DNA from: Palsa-601 sp963801185
GTDB taxonomy: Bacteria > Actinomycetota > Acidimicrobiia > Acidimicrobiales > Bog-793
NCBI GenBank assembly: GCA_963801185.1
Contig: CAWDDW010000003.1
Span: forward strand, 1,612,001-1,676,000
DNA: 64,000 bases
Direction: 5' to 3'
This document shows positions 36,440 to 45,146 of the stretch, piece after piece (the stretch's first letter is position 1; every line of letters starts with the position of its first letter). Below the pieces are notes generated by a model, which saw only the letters and a list, made by a program, of their open reading frames with translations, did not search any database and was not told the DNA's origin. Made by a program: the position numbers and the translations under genes.

Positions 36440-37008
36440 TCAGCGCGCGATGGCGAGGAGCGCCAAGTCGGCTGGCAGGTCGACGTCTGCCGCCAGGCGC
36501 TCGTCCTCCACCACGATGACGGGGAGCCCTACACGGGCTGCCTCGGCACAGTGCCGTTCGAACGAGCCCGGCCCATAAGAGAAACAGAACCCCGCCCCCG
36601 CAGGCACCCCGATCACGTTCGTCCCGTCACGGTGCCGATCCGGCACGATCGTCACTGTCCCCTCCTCGCCGATGTGGGCGAAGTCCTCGGCGTAGGGGAG
36701 ATCGGCATGGGAGACGACCACGATCGTCGCGCCCGCAGCCCGCAGGTGCTCGACACCGGCCTCGACAGCGCCCGAGAGGCCCAGCCCAGGGGTCCAAATC
36801 ACCGAAGCGCCGAGAGACTCCGCAAACGCAGCGACTTCGTGGTCGTCGCACACCACCGATACGGGCAGGTCCTTTCCGGCCCGGATCACCCGGGCAGCGA
36901 GCCACGCGCGAGCGCACCGCGGCTCTCCACGCCCAACACGCCGGCAAGGCGCAGCTTCGCGTCATGGAACGCTTTTACCGGAACGAGGAGAGCCCTCACA
37001 TCAACCAT
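36440..37008 (-). CDS. cofC: 2-Phospholactate/PEP guanylyltransferase of F420 biosynthesis, frameshifted
   Basis: Transfers GMP to 2-phospholactate or phosphoenolpyruvate to start the F420 side chain. The N-terminus from ATG 37008 (MVDVRALLVPVKAFHDAKLRLA) is the conserved nucleotide-binding loop. Near 36905 the frame changes; the family sequence continues WLAARVIRAGKDLPVSVVCDD to 36440, with VVVSHADLPYA and PDRHRDGTNVIGVP. Rejoined length is about 189 residues, a little short of 200-210. No other F420 gene (fbiA, fbiB, fbiC) is adjacent. The start is 50 bp from the divergent cyclase. Confidence 0.82.
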
Positions 37009-37058
37009 GCTACGGGCCGGCACTAGCCTGGTCGCGACCAAGCTCGGGAGGATCCAGC

Positions 37059-38366
37059 GTGGACGGCGAGAGCGCATCGATGTTCGGGTCGAGTTGCCGT
37101 GAGGACATCGTCGCGGCACTGCGGACTCTCGCGCTCGCCCGGGGTGTGTCCTCGGAGGACTTCGACGCTGCGCTCGCCGAAGACCGGGTCGACTTCCTCG
37201 TCATCGACAGGATGCTGTTCCCGGGCAGCACGCCCAAGACGGGCGAGCAGGTGAGCGCGTCCTCCGGGATTCCGCTCGAGCAAGCCGACCGGTTGTGGCG
37301 TGCGCTCGGCTTCCCCGAGGCAGGCGGCGATCCTCTCTTCAACGAGCAGGACGTCGAGGCACTTCGGACGATCCGCGGCCTTGCCGACCTCGGCCTCTCG
37401 AGCGAGGAGTACTCGGTGCAGCTCACGCGCGTGCTCGGGCAGTCGATGTCGCGTGTGGCGGACGCTCTCGTCGCGTCGGCCGATGCAGCGGCCCAGGATG
37501 TGGGACGCCCGAGCTGGGCGACGGACTCCGACGACGGCCTCCTGCTTGCAGAGGCCGTCGCGTTCTCGTCCGAGATCGTCTTTCCGAGCATCGAGAAGCT
37601 CATCATCTACGCCTGGCGACGCCACATCCAGGCCGCCGTCAGGCGGCGCGCATCCACGCGGCGCACCGGCGCGTTCGAGAGCGCGATGATGACGCGGTTG
37701 ACGGTCGGTTTTGCCGACATGGTGGGCTTTACGGCCCTCAGCTCCCAGCTCACGGCGGAGGCGCTTGCGCGGGTGGTCGATCGTTTCGAAGACGTTGCTC
37801 ACACCACGGTCGTCGACGGTGGCGGCCGGCCTGTGAAGATGATCGGCGACGAGGTGATGTTCGTCACGAGTGACCCGCTCGCAGCCGTGCGCATAGCGCT
37901 CGACCTCGTGGACGCTTACTCCGACGACGAGCTGCTGTCCGACGTCCGGGTCGGCCTTGCCACCGGCCCGGTGTTGATGAGGGAGGGCGATTTCTTCGGT
38001 TCGGTCGTCAACCGGTCGCACAGGATGGTGTCGATCGCGGACGCCGGGACCGTGCTCTGCGGCGACGAGGTGCACGCCGAGATCACGACCGAGCTCGGCG
38101 AGGATCAGACCGACCTCGTGTGGGAGTCGCTCAAGCCCCGCGAGCTGAAGGACATCGGCAGGGTCACGCTATGGCACGTGCGGCGGGCCGGCCTCGGTGC
38201 CTCCGAGGAGCGCCGCTCGGGCGTGCGCTGGCGGCGGCTGTCGGACATGAGCGCCGAGCTCGCGAGTCTCCGCGAGAGAGGCGAGCGTGCACTGGGTGTG
38301 ATGGGCGCAGCCGGAGGGGGACCGGGCGCGGCAGCTGCTTCGGCCGCAACCGAGCGAGAGGCCTGA
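37059..38366 (+). CDS. Class III adenylate cyclase with N-terminal regulatory domain (Rv1264-like)
   Basis: 435 residues from GTG 37059, with GGGAGG 7 nt upstream. The first about 200 residues are helical and resemble the autoinhibitory, pH-sensing domain of mycobacterial Rv1264. The catalytic domain carries both metal aspartates (VGFADMVGFTALS and KMIGDEVMF), the substrate lysine next to the second one, and the transition-state Asn-Arg in GSVVNRSHRMV. It makes cAMP, probably as a dimer in the cytosol. The last 50 residues are low-complexity Ala/Gly. Confidence 0.88.
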   Translation: MDGESASMFGSSCREDIVAALRTLALARGVSSEDFDAALAEDRVDFLVIDRMLFPGSTPKTGEQVSASSGIPLEQADRLWRALGFPEAGGDPLFNEQDVEALRTIRGLADLGLSSEEYSVQLTRVLGQSMSRVADALVASADAAAQDVGRPSWATDSDDGLLLAEAVAFSSEIVFPSIEKLIIYAWRRHIQAAVRRRASTRRTGAFESAMMTRLTVGFADMVGFTALSSQLTAEALARVVDRFEDVAHTTVVDGGGRPVKMIGDEVMFVTSDPLAAVRIALDLVDAYSDDELLSDVRVGLATGPVLMREGDFFGSVVNRSHRMVSIADAGTVLCGDEVHAEITTELGEDQTDLVWESLKPRELKDIGRVTLWHVRRAGLGASEERRSGVRWRRLSDMSAELASLRERGERALGVMGAAGGGPGAAAASAATEREA

Positions 38367-38386
38367 GTCTGAGCTGAGCCTGCGCC

Positions 38387-39532
38387 TCAAGCAGCCACTA
38401 TCCGCCCGCAGGGGTCGGCGTCGTAACCCTCGAGCGCTGCCAGCTGGGCGGGCAGCTCCCGGCCGGCCAGCACGTCGAGCAGTGCCCGGACCTCGGTGGA
38501 GCCGAGGAGTGACCGGGGGATGTGGAGCTGCGGAGGCTCCTCTTGCCACGGGATGAACTCGAGCCCGTAGGCCAGGGCCGCCGGCTCGCACGTGACCGCC
38601 GCGTCCACCATGCCTGACGCGATGGCGGAGGCGGCCAGCAGGTGGCCGTTCGCCTCGCTCGAATAGCCGGCGACGTCCGAGGCGTCGATCTTCAATCGGC
38701 TCAGCTCGGCGTCGAGCAAGCGCCTCGCCTCGGCACCGGCCTCCCTGTTGGCGATACGGAGACCTTGGCGCACGACGTCGGCGACGTCCCGGATCTTTCC
38801 TTCGTGGCGGGGATGAAATGCAAGGCCCTCCCGCCACGACGCGAACCCGACCACCTCGATGCCCGGTCGGGCCTTCACGTGCGCTTCGATGCCGCGATGC
38901 AGCGCCGCCGCGTGCACGGCGCCTGCCTCGAGCAGAGCGAGCGCCTTCTCGTTGCCCGTCGACCACCACGCGAGACTGACAGGTGGGTCGTGTCGCTGGA
39001 GCGGCCCGAGCAACAGGGCCAGCGCCGGGTCGCAGCCGGCAACCGCGAGGCTCGGCGTCGGTGGAGCGATACGGCGTACCTCGATCTCACGGGCAGCGCT
39101 GCCGCTAGAGCGTGGTCCCGGCCCACCCGCCTCGGCGTCGGAGATGGGGCCGGTGGCAAGCGCCGGCACAAAGCCCGGCACCATCGTGTGGTCACCGGTC
39201 AACGGGAAGGCGACTGTGTCGCCAGCCACCTCTGCCAGGAGCATGCGACCGACCGGCGCCTCCGTGCGAGGCAGCTTGTCGGCGATCACCGCCAGGCGGC
39301 TGCGCACGGGCGGCGGATCGGCGGCAGAGCCGAAGAGCTCCTCGACGGTCGAGTCGAGTGCCCGCGCGACCACGAGTGCCAGGTCGAGGGAGGGCGACCA
39401 CCGGCCGGACTCGATCCCCGAGATGGCCTGCCTCGTCACGTTGGCAGACCTGGCGAGATCGCCCTGCGACAGGCCGCGAGCCAGCCGGGTCAGCCTCAAT
39501 CGATCGTCAGTGTGTCGTCTGGTGACTGCCAC
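38387..39532 (-). CDS. HTH regulator fused to a periplasmic-binding-protein domain (molybdate/tungstate type)
   Basis: 381 residues from GTG 39532. Residues 1-70 are an XRE-type helix-turn-helix (RLTRLARGLSQGDLARSANVTRQAISGIESGRWSP). The rest, from about 150, is a PBP_like domain (VAGCDPALALL, ALLEAGAVHAAALHRGIE, GLRIANREAGAEARRLLD) without a signal peptide, so it senses ligand in the cytosol. It overlaps the end of the ABC ATPase gene by 26 bp and is the last gene of the metal-oxyanion transport operon; it most likely controls that operon by binding the same ligand. The ligand itself is inferred. Confidence 0.85.
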   Translation of the reverse strand: MAVTRRHTDDRLRLTRLARGLSQGDLARSANVTRQAISGIESGRWSPSLDLALVVARALDSTVEELFGSAADPPPVRSRLAVIADKLPRTEAPVGRMLLAEVAGDTVAFPLTGDHTMVPGFVPALATGPISDAEAGGPGPRSSGSAAREIEVRRIAPPTPSLAVAGCDPALALLLGPLQRHDPPVSLAWWSTGNEKALALLEAGAVHAAALHRGIEAHVKARPGIEVVGFASWREGLAFHPRHEGKIRDVADVVRQGLRIANREAGAEARRLLDAELSRLKIDASDVAGYSSEANGHLLAASAIASGMVDAAVTCEPAALAYGLEFIPWQEEPPQLHIPRSLLGSTEVRALLDVLAGRELPAQLAALEGYDADPCGRIVAA

Positions 39533-40643
39533 TAGAAGAGCCTCCGATCGCCCCCGGACCAGAAGTATGGCTGGCGACGACAGGTGGAGTCAGCGCGGTC
39601 GCCTCGATTTCCGCTCCTTCTGTGACCGCGGTATCGACGAGCATCGTGAGATCGCAAGTCACAGCCGTCGCCCACTCCCCGCCGAGAGCGACGTCGAGTG
39701 GCGTGCCCTCCCGCACGGTCAGCACGAGCTCGTAGCCGCTCCCGGCCGGCCGGCATGCCGTGACGGTGCCTCGGAGGACGACGCCCTCGCCAGGAAGCGC
39801 GCCGAGGCGGACCCGCCCCGGGTCGATGGCGAGCTCCGGCTCGTCGGGGACGGAGGCTCCTGTACCGCCTGCTGCCCGCCTCATCCGGAGAAACGCCGCA
39901 TATCCCACCACCTCCGCTGCTCTCCTGCTCACGGGCGCCGCCACTACATGATGGGGGTCCCCGACCTGAAGGAGCTCGCCCTCGTCCATTACGGCCATGC
40001 GGTGCCCGAAGGCCTGGGCCTCCCGCAGGTCGTGAGTGACGAGCAAGGAGACCGCTCCCTCCTCCGCACAGCGCGCCTCGATGAGCGACCAGCAGATCGA
40101 ACGCGTAGCGGCGTCGATCCCCGACATCGGCTCGTCGAGGAGCAGAACCGAGAACCTCCGGGAGAGCGCTCGGGCGAGCGAGACACGCTGCACCTGGCCA
40201 CCGGAGAGCGAGCCTGGGCGCGCTCGGCGAAGTGCCCCGAGGCCGAGCCACTCCATCACGTCGCCCACCGCGCCGGGTGCCGGGTTGCCGTAGGCGACGT
40301 TGGCCTCGACATCGAGGTGGGGGAAGAGAGCAGTCGGTTGGCGCACGAGGGAGGCGTGCGCCACTGCAGCAGGGGTAGGCGCGGCCAGTCCACCCATCCG
40401 CCGCCCGAGGCGGCCGATCTTGCCGGCGGGGACCGGCGGGCGCGAGAGCGTGTCGCCGCCTAGCCGGACGGTGCCGCTCGAGGGGTCGACGAGCCCGGCT
40501 ATCGCCTCGAGCAGCGTGGTCTTCCCGGCGCCGGACGGCCCGAACAGAGCGATCCGCTCTTCCGGCTCGATGCTCAGCTTGGCGCTCACATCGAAGCTCC
40601 GCCGTTCCACAGAGATGTCGATCTCGAGCCTTGTCCTCGTCAT
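39507..40643 (-). CDS. modC: Molybdate/tungstate ABC transporter ATPase
   Basis: 378 residues from ATG 40643, which overlaps the permease stop as ATGA. Walker A is FGPSGAGKTT (about residues 34-43), signature SLSGGQVQRVSLARAL, Walker B VLLLDEPMSGID, H-loop LLVTHDLREA. The region after residue 270 is a TOBE-like regulatory beta domain (GVVLRGTVTACRPAGSGYELVL). A 25-residue insert between Q-loop and Walker A (RRMGGLAAPTPAAVAHAS) is unusual. The last 26 bp overlap the start of the regulator gene. Confidence 0.88.
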   Translation of the reverse strand: MTRTRLEIDISVERRSFDVSAKLSIEPEERIALFGPSGAGKTTLLEAIAGLVDPSSGTVRLGGDTLSRPPVPAGKIGRLGRRMGGLAAPTPAAVAHASLVRQPTALFPHLDVEANVAYGNPAPGAVGDVMEWLGLGALRRARPGSLSGGQVQRVSLARALSRRFSVLLLDEPMSGIDAATRSICWSLIEARCAEEGAVSLLVTHDLREAQAFGHRMAVMDEGELLQVGDPHHVVAAPVSRRAAEVVGYAAFLRMRRAAGGTGASVPDEPELAIDPGRVRLGALPGEGVVLRGTVTACRPAGSGYELVLTVREGTPLDVALGGEWATAVTCDLTMLVDTAVTEGAEIEATALTPPVVASHTSGPGAIGGSSSGSHQTTH

Positions 40644-41521
40644 GGTGCCGCCCGCTCCCGCCGCGAGACGCGGCCCAGCAGTGGGGCGACCGAGTCCCGT
40701 GGGAGAGCACCGGCCGATCCGAGCCGGCCCTGGGCACGCGAGCTCCAGAGAAGGGCGAGTATCGGGAGCGGGAGCACTGCGATCACGAGCAGCAGGCCGT
40801 AGGGGAGTGCTCCTGAGAGGCCGAAGGCTTGCAGCCCGGTGTCGATTGCCATCGGGAGGCCAGGCGGGTTGTAGGCCACGATCACGACGGCGCCGAAGGC
40901 TCCCATCGCCCGTGCCCACGCGATGGCGAGCCCGGCGGCGAGCCCCGGCGCGGCGAGCGGGAGCGTGATCTTGCGGAACGACTGGAGGCGTCCGTCGCCG
41001 AGCAGCATGGCGTCTTGCTCGAGGCGTTCGTCGACCGAGGAGAACGCGGCGTACGCCGCCAGCACGAAGTACGGGGTCGCCTCGTAGAACTCCGCCACGA
41101 CGAGTGCATAGAAGGTGTTGATGCCTAAGAGGTTGGGGGCAATCCGATCGATCGGCCCGCCCACCGGCGAGGTCGGACCGATGAGGAAGATCAGCAGCAA
41201 GCCGATCACGAGAGGCGGCATGGCGAGCGGGATGACGAGGCCCGTCTCGACGAGACGTGGGAACGGCAGGCGCCGCCGAGCGAGCAGGTAAGCGAGCGGC
41301 GTGCCGAACCCGACCATCATTCCGAGCGCGATCCCGCTCGCTGCGAGCGAGCGCCAGAGCGGGCCGTAACCCGGGCTCCCCACTTCCGTGAAGGCGTGCG
41401 AGACCTCGTGCGGCGAGAGATGGACGAGCAGCTCGACGAGCGGCCCTAGCAGGACTACCCAGCAGACGAGAGTTGCCGCGAACGCGACGCCAGTGCTTGC
41501 GCGTCTCATTGCAGCGGTCAC
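40640..41521 (-). CDS. modB: Molybdate/tungstate ABC transporter permease
   Basis: 293 residues. GTG 41521 overlaps the TGA of the binding-protein gene as GTGA and is preferred; an ATG four codons later (41509) is the alternative, and the longer frame upstream is antisense-like. Six hydrophobic helices are visible with the EAA-type loop (DAMLLGDGRLQSFRKITLPLAAPGL) that contacts the ATPase. The best functional evidence is the gene order binding protein - permease - ATPase - regulator. Confidence 0.87.
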   Translation of the reverse strand: MTAAMRRASTGVAFAATLVCWVVLLGPLVELLVHLSPHEVSHAFTEVGSPGYGPLWRSLAASGIALGMMVGFGTPLAYLLARRRLPFPRLVETGLVIPLAMPPLVIGLLLIFLIGPTSPVGGPIDRIAPNLLGINTFYALVVAEFYEATPYFVLAAYAAFSSVDERLEQDAMLLGDGRLQSFRKITLPLAAPGLAAGLAIAWARAMGAFGAVVIVAYNPPGLPMAIDTGLQAFGLSGALPYGLLLVIAVLPLPILALLWSSRAQGRLGSAGALPRDSVAPLLGRVSRRERAAP

Positions 41522-42621
41522 GAAGTCGAGACCATACCCCCGAGTTTGTTGTAACCGGCGAGAAGCGGCGGCGGGAGGACCGCCTTTGCGCTCGTGAAGC
41601 CCGGTGCGAGACCTAGCTGCGGTGCCTCGAGGACATAGCCGGCCTTCTTCAGCAATGACTGCCCGGTCGGGGAGACGAGGAACGCGAGCCATGCCTCGTC
41701 GGCGGCGGCATCGGCTGCCGACCGCGGCACGCCCTTGCCCGGCTGCACGTACGTCTCGTTCAGGGTGATCAGCTCACCCTGGAAGACCATGTTCCCGATG
41801 AGGTTCATGCTGACGGTCCCGTAGAGCGACAGTTCGGACGGGTCGGAGAAGTTGAGTGTCTTCGGGAGGGTTATGTAGTCGAGCTTGTACTGCTTGGCCT
41901 CGGTGAGGTACTCGCTGCCGGCGTCGAAAGTGGCAGTGGCAAGGTCAGTGGGGAGGTCGTCCTCGCTCACGACCTGGCTGGACGAGCCGACGTCGGCGGC
42001 GGCACTGGTCCCTGTCGTGCCGAGGATCTTGGCTGCAGTGCCCGCCGGGAGGTGGAGCTCCTTCTCGGCGAGCTGGAACATGAGCTCGAAGTAGCCGCCC
42101 TGCGGATCGTCGTTCGGGTTCGTGCGCCCGAGACGGAAGCCGGGCGTCTCGAGGAGCGTGAAGAGGTCGCTCAACGGCTTGGCGCCGGAGCGGATCTGGT
42201 TCAGCTCGGCGGCGTAAGGGCTACTCGGCGAGTACGCCACGACGAGCGGATCGGTCGCGAGCGTGAGCACGAAGTGCGAACGTGACGGCCAGAGCAGCTT
42301 GATCGCCTTCTTCCCGACTGCGACGAACGCGCCCGGGGAGAACTCGTTGTCGAGGATCGACTGCGCGATATCGGTCGACCCCTCGAACTTGGCGACGAGA
42401 TGGTCCCCGGTCGCCTTCTCGAAGGCCGGCTGGAGCGACGTCTGGACGAGCCCTTCGAGGGAGCCGGCGACGCCGATGTTCGCCGTGCCGTGCGCGACGG
42501 GCTGTGTCGTCGAGGAGCTGAGGATCTTCGTGCCGGGCGTGGCCGTGGAAGAGCCGCAGGCTGCGACGACGACGGCAGTCACGGCCAGGACCACGACGAC
42601 GATGAGTGGGGGCTTGTGCAT
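41518..42621 (-). CDS. modA: Molybdate/tungstate-binding lipoprotein (ModA/WtpA-like)
   Basis: 367 residues from ATG 42621 (MHKPPLIVVVVLAV), followed by a hydrophobic stretch and lipobox VAAC with Cys22 for lipid anchoring. The mature chain shows GVAGSLEGLVQTSLQPAFEKATG, the oxyanion-binding start of ModA/WtpA, and GGYFELMFQLAEKEL typical of the WtpA (archaeal-type tungstate) branch. It delivers oxyanion to ModB. It is the first gene of the operon; the 83-bp gap upstream shows no riboswitch that I can recognise. Confidence 0.85.
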   Translation of the reverse strand: MHKPPLIVVVVLAVTAVVVAACGSSTATPGTKILSSSTTQPVAHGTANIGVAGSLEGLVQTSLQPAFEKATGDHLVAKFEGSTDIAQSILDNEFSPGAFVAVGKKAIKLLWPSRSHFVLTLATDPLVVAYSPSSPYAAELNQIRSGAKPLSDLFTLLETPGFRLGRTNPNDDPQGGYFELMFQLAEKELHLPAGTAAKILGTTGTSAAADVGSSSQVVSEDDLPTDLATATFDAGSEYLTEAKQYKLDYITLPKTLNFSDPSELSLYGTVSMNLIGNMVFQGELITLNETYVQPGKGVPRSAADAAADEAWLAFLVSPTGQSLLKKAGYVLEAPQLGLAPGFTSAKAVLPPPLLAGYNKLGGMVSTS

Positions 42622-42704
42622 ACCGAGAGGATATCCGCGAAGCAAGGCGAGCTGTCTGTTCGCAAGTCAGTCTTGCGAGCACGGGAGTCACTACGGTGCA
42701 TCGC

Positions 42705-43127
42705 ATGCGGGTTGCGGTCGGCTCGGACGAGGGATGTGCGCTCGTCAACGCCGTAGTCGCCCGCCTGGCGGCAACCGGTCATGACGTCGCCCTGGTCGGC
42801 GAGGGTGCGGAGTGGCCCGAGGTCGGCAGGCTCGTGGGGGAGGCAGTTGCAGGTGGGGCTGCGGATACCGGCGTCGTGTGCTGTTTCACCGGGACCGGCG
42901 TGTCGATCGCCGCCAACAAGGTGGCCGGCGTGCGAGCGGCGTTGTGCGGCGACGCCGAGACGGCGCGTGGGGCGCGGCGCTGGAACGACGCCAACGTGCT
43001 GGCGTTGAGCATCCGGGTGACTGGTGTGGCCCTCGGCGAGGAGATCGTCGACGCGTTCATGTCGGCGAGCGCCGACGAGGGCGAGCGCCCCGCCATCGCT
43101 CGCGTTGAAAGAGACGTTGATGGCTAA
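42705..43127 (+). CDS. rpiB: RpiB/LacAB-family sugar-phosphate isomerase
   Basis: 140 residues from ATG 42705. MRVAVGSDEGCALVNAV, CCFTGTGVSIAANKVAGVRAALC and NDANVLALSIRVTG match the ribose-5-phosphate isomerase B / galactose-6-phosphate isomerase family. The active-site cysteine position falls in the VVCCFTGTG loop. The stop overlaps the RNase HII start by 8 bp, so the two are cotranscribed. Specific substrate uncertain. Confidence 0.85.
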   Translation: MRVAVGSDEGCALVNAVVARLAATGHDVALVGEGAEWPEVGRLVGEAVAGGAADTGVVCCFTGTGVSIAANKVAGVRAALCGDAETARGARRWNDANVLALSIRVTGVALGEEIVDAFMSASADEGERPAIARVERDVDG

Positions 43128-43935
43128 GTCGCTCCCGTCGCTCCGGGTCGAGGGCCGCTATTTCGCCGAGGGCTGTACCTCGGTTGCCGGGATGGATGAG
43201 GTCGGGAGGGGTGCCTGGGCCGGACCGGTCTCGATCGGCATCGCCGTCGTCACCGCCGGCTGCGGGCGGAGGATCCCGAAAGGGGTTCGGGACTCGAAGC
43301 AGCTGACGTGGTCAGAGCGCGAGGCGCTCTACGAGCCGCTCGGCCGCTCGCTCGCGTCGTGGGCGGTCGGGCACGCCAGCAACGAGGAGTGCGACGAGCT
43401 CGGCATGACCGTCGCGCAGCGGCTGGCAGCCAGGCGTGCGCTGGAGCAGCTCGAGTTGGTGCCGGATGTGATGTTGTTGGATGGACGTTTCGACTTCTTG
43501 GCCGATCGCGAGGCCGGGGTGTCCGACTTCCCCCCGGTGCGCCTCATCGTGAGAGGCGACGCTTCGGCGAAGTCGATCTCGGCGGCGTCCGTGATGGCCA
43601 AGGTCACGAGGGATCGCCTGATGGCGCTCGAGTCCGAGCACTACCCGTGGTACGGCTTCGAGAGGAACCGGGGATACCCGGCCCCGATTCACAAGATGGC
43701 GCTTGCGACGTGGGGGTGCACGCCGATCCACCGGCGGTCGTGGGCGTTCGTGGACGGGCTCTGGTACAGGCCGCCCGGCTGGGAAGCCTTAGCTCTTCGC
43801 CGAAGGCTCCTTGGGGAGGCCGAGGACGCGCTCGGCGAGGATGTTGCGCATGACCTCGTCGGTGCCGCCGGCAACCCGCATCCCGGGCACCCCGAGGACG
43901 TACTGCGACCACCCGTAGGTGCCCCACTCACCTGA
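43120..43935 (+). CDS. rnhB: Ribonuclease HII
   Basis: Removes ribonucleotides and RNA primers from DNA-RNA hybrids. Residues Asp26-Glu27 in GMDEVGRGAWAGP, DSKQLT, the Asp in MLLDGRFDF and the Asp-Lys in RGDASAKSISAASVMAKV form the acidic active site and substrate loop. It starts at ATG 43120 inside rpiB. Family members end near LWYRPPGW; the last about 47 residues are unconserved and overlap 147 bp of the convergent acyl-CoA dehydrogenase gene. A frame change near 43785 would end it at about 43793, which may be the true state. Confidence 0.85.
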   Translation: MAKSLPSLRVEGRYFAEGCTSVAGMDEVGRGAWAGPVSIGIAVVTAGCGRRIPKGVRDSKQLTWSEREALYEPLGRSLASWAVGHASNEECDELGMTVAQRLAARRALEQLELVPDVMLLDGRFDFLADREAGVSDFPPVRLIVRGDASAKSISAASVMAKVTRDRLMALESEHYPWYGFERNRGYPAPIHKMALATWGCTPIHRRSWAFVDGLWYRPPGWEALALRRRLLGEAEDALGEDVAHDLVGAAGNPHPGHPEDVLRPPVGAPLT

Positions 43936-45019
43936 GTCGGCGGTGATGCGGGCGCCGAGCACGTGGCACGCGAGCTCGGCCGTGCGGCGCATGTTCTCGG
44001 TGAGCGACAGCTTCCCGATCGAGAAGCTCGGGGCCTGGGAGCTGCCCGGCGCGGATCTTCGACATCGCCCGCTCCGAGTTCCACCGCGCCACCTGGAGGT
44101 TGATGTAGAGGTTTGCGTACTCCTGGCGGATGAGCGGGTTGCCCGTCGCACCGAGGTGCCGCATGAGGTCGAGCAGCCGGCCGGTGGCACCCCCTCCTCC
44201 TGCCGCACCGCCGCCGCCGATGGCGGCGCGCTCGTTCATGAGCGTGGTGAGGGCCACGCTCCATCCAGAGTTCACGTCGCCGAGCAGGTGGTCGGCCGGA
44301 ACCCGGACGTCGGTGAAGAAGACCTCGTTGAACGAGGCGCCTCCGGTCATCTGACGCAGCGGGCGCACCTCGACACCGGGCGCCTTCATGTTGACGACGA
44401 AGGCGGAGAGCCCTTGGTGCTTGGGGAGATCGGGGTCGGTCCTGCAGATGATCTCGCCGATGTCGGAATACTGGGCGCCCGATGTCCAGACCTTCTGGCC
44501 GTTCAGGATCCACTCGTCGCCGTCGAGGATCGCCCGCGTCTGCACGCCTGCGAGGTCGCTCCCGTTGCTCGGTTCGGAGAAGAGCTGACAGGCGATGATG
44601 TCGCCCCGCCAGAGCGCCTTCAGATAGGCCTGCTTCACGGGCTCGGTGCCGTGCGCAAGGATCGTCGGGGCGATCATCCCGAGCCCGATCATCCGAGGGG
44701 CTTGGCTGGCGGTGTCGAATTTCGCCTCGACGCTCTGGTAGATCCGCTGGTACGAGGCCGGGAGGCCACGCCCGCCGTACTCGATCGGACCGGTGATCCA
44801 GCCGAACCCGGCGTCGAAGACCTTCTGTGCCCAGGCCTTGGCCTCGCTCACGTCCCTCGCGTCCTGCTCGGGGGTGCGCTCGGGCAGCACCGAGACGTCG
44901 TCGGAGCCCTCACCGAACACGAGTTTCTCGGGGGGCTTCGGCTTCGCGTTCGCCTCGAGGAAGGCGAGCGCTTCGGCGCGGAACTCGTCCTCGGTGATTG
45001 CCTGAGCGGTGTCGGCCAT
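43789..45019 (-). CDS. Acyl-CoA dehydrogenase, frameshifted near the C-terminus
   Basis: FAD enzyme of acyl-CoA beta-oxidation or related chemistry. From ATG 45019 the N-terminal helical domain, QLFSEPSNGSDLAG (FAD/substrate loop) and WTSGAQYSDIGE are present, as is the beta-domain WILNGQK. Near 44040, after SKIRAGQLPG, the frame changes, and SQAPSFSIGKLSLTENMRR leads to the conserved C-terminal GGTDEVMRNILAERVLGLP. Rejoined length is about 409 residues. The C-terminus overlaps the RNase HII gene tail. Confidence 0.85.
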
Positions 45020-45146
45020 GGACCGAATGGTACTCGCAGCAGGTCTGCCGGAACGCGGCGCCAGCGAGACTGGGGCTCGGGCCCCATTGCTCGTACAATG
45101 GCAAGCGGACCTCGCTGAGTTCCTTCTGACCTGGGGCGGTCATCGA

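Noticed and set aside
42622..42704. Molybdenum-cofactor riboswitch before modA
   Set aside because: The gap is only 83 bp and I could not trace the conserved helices.
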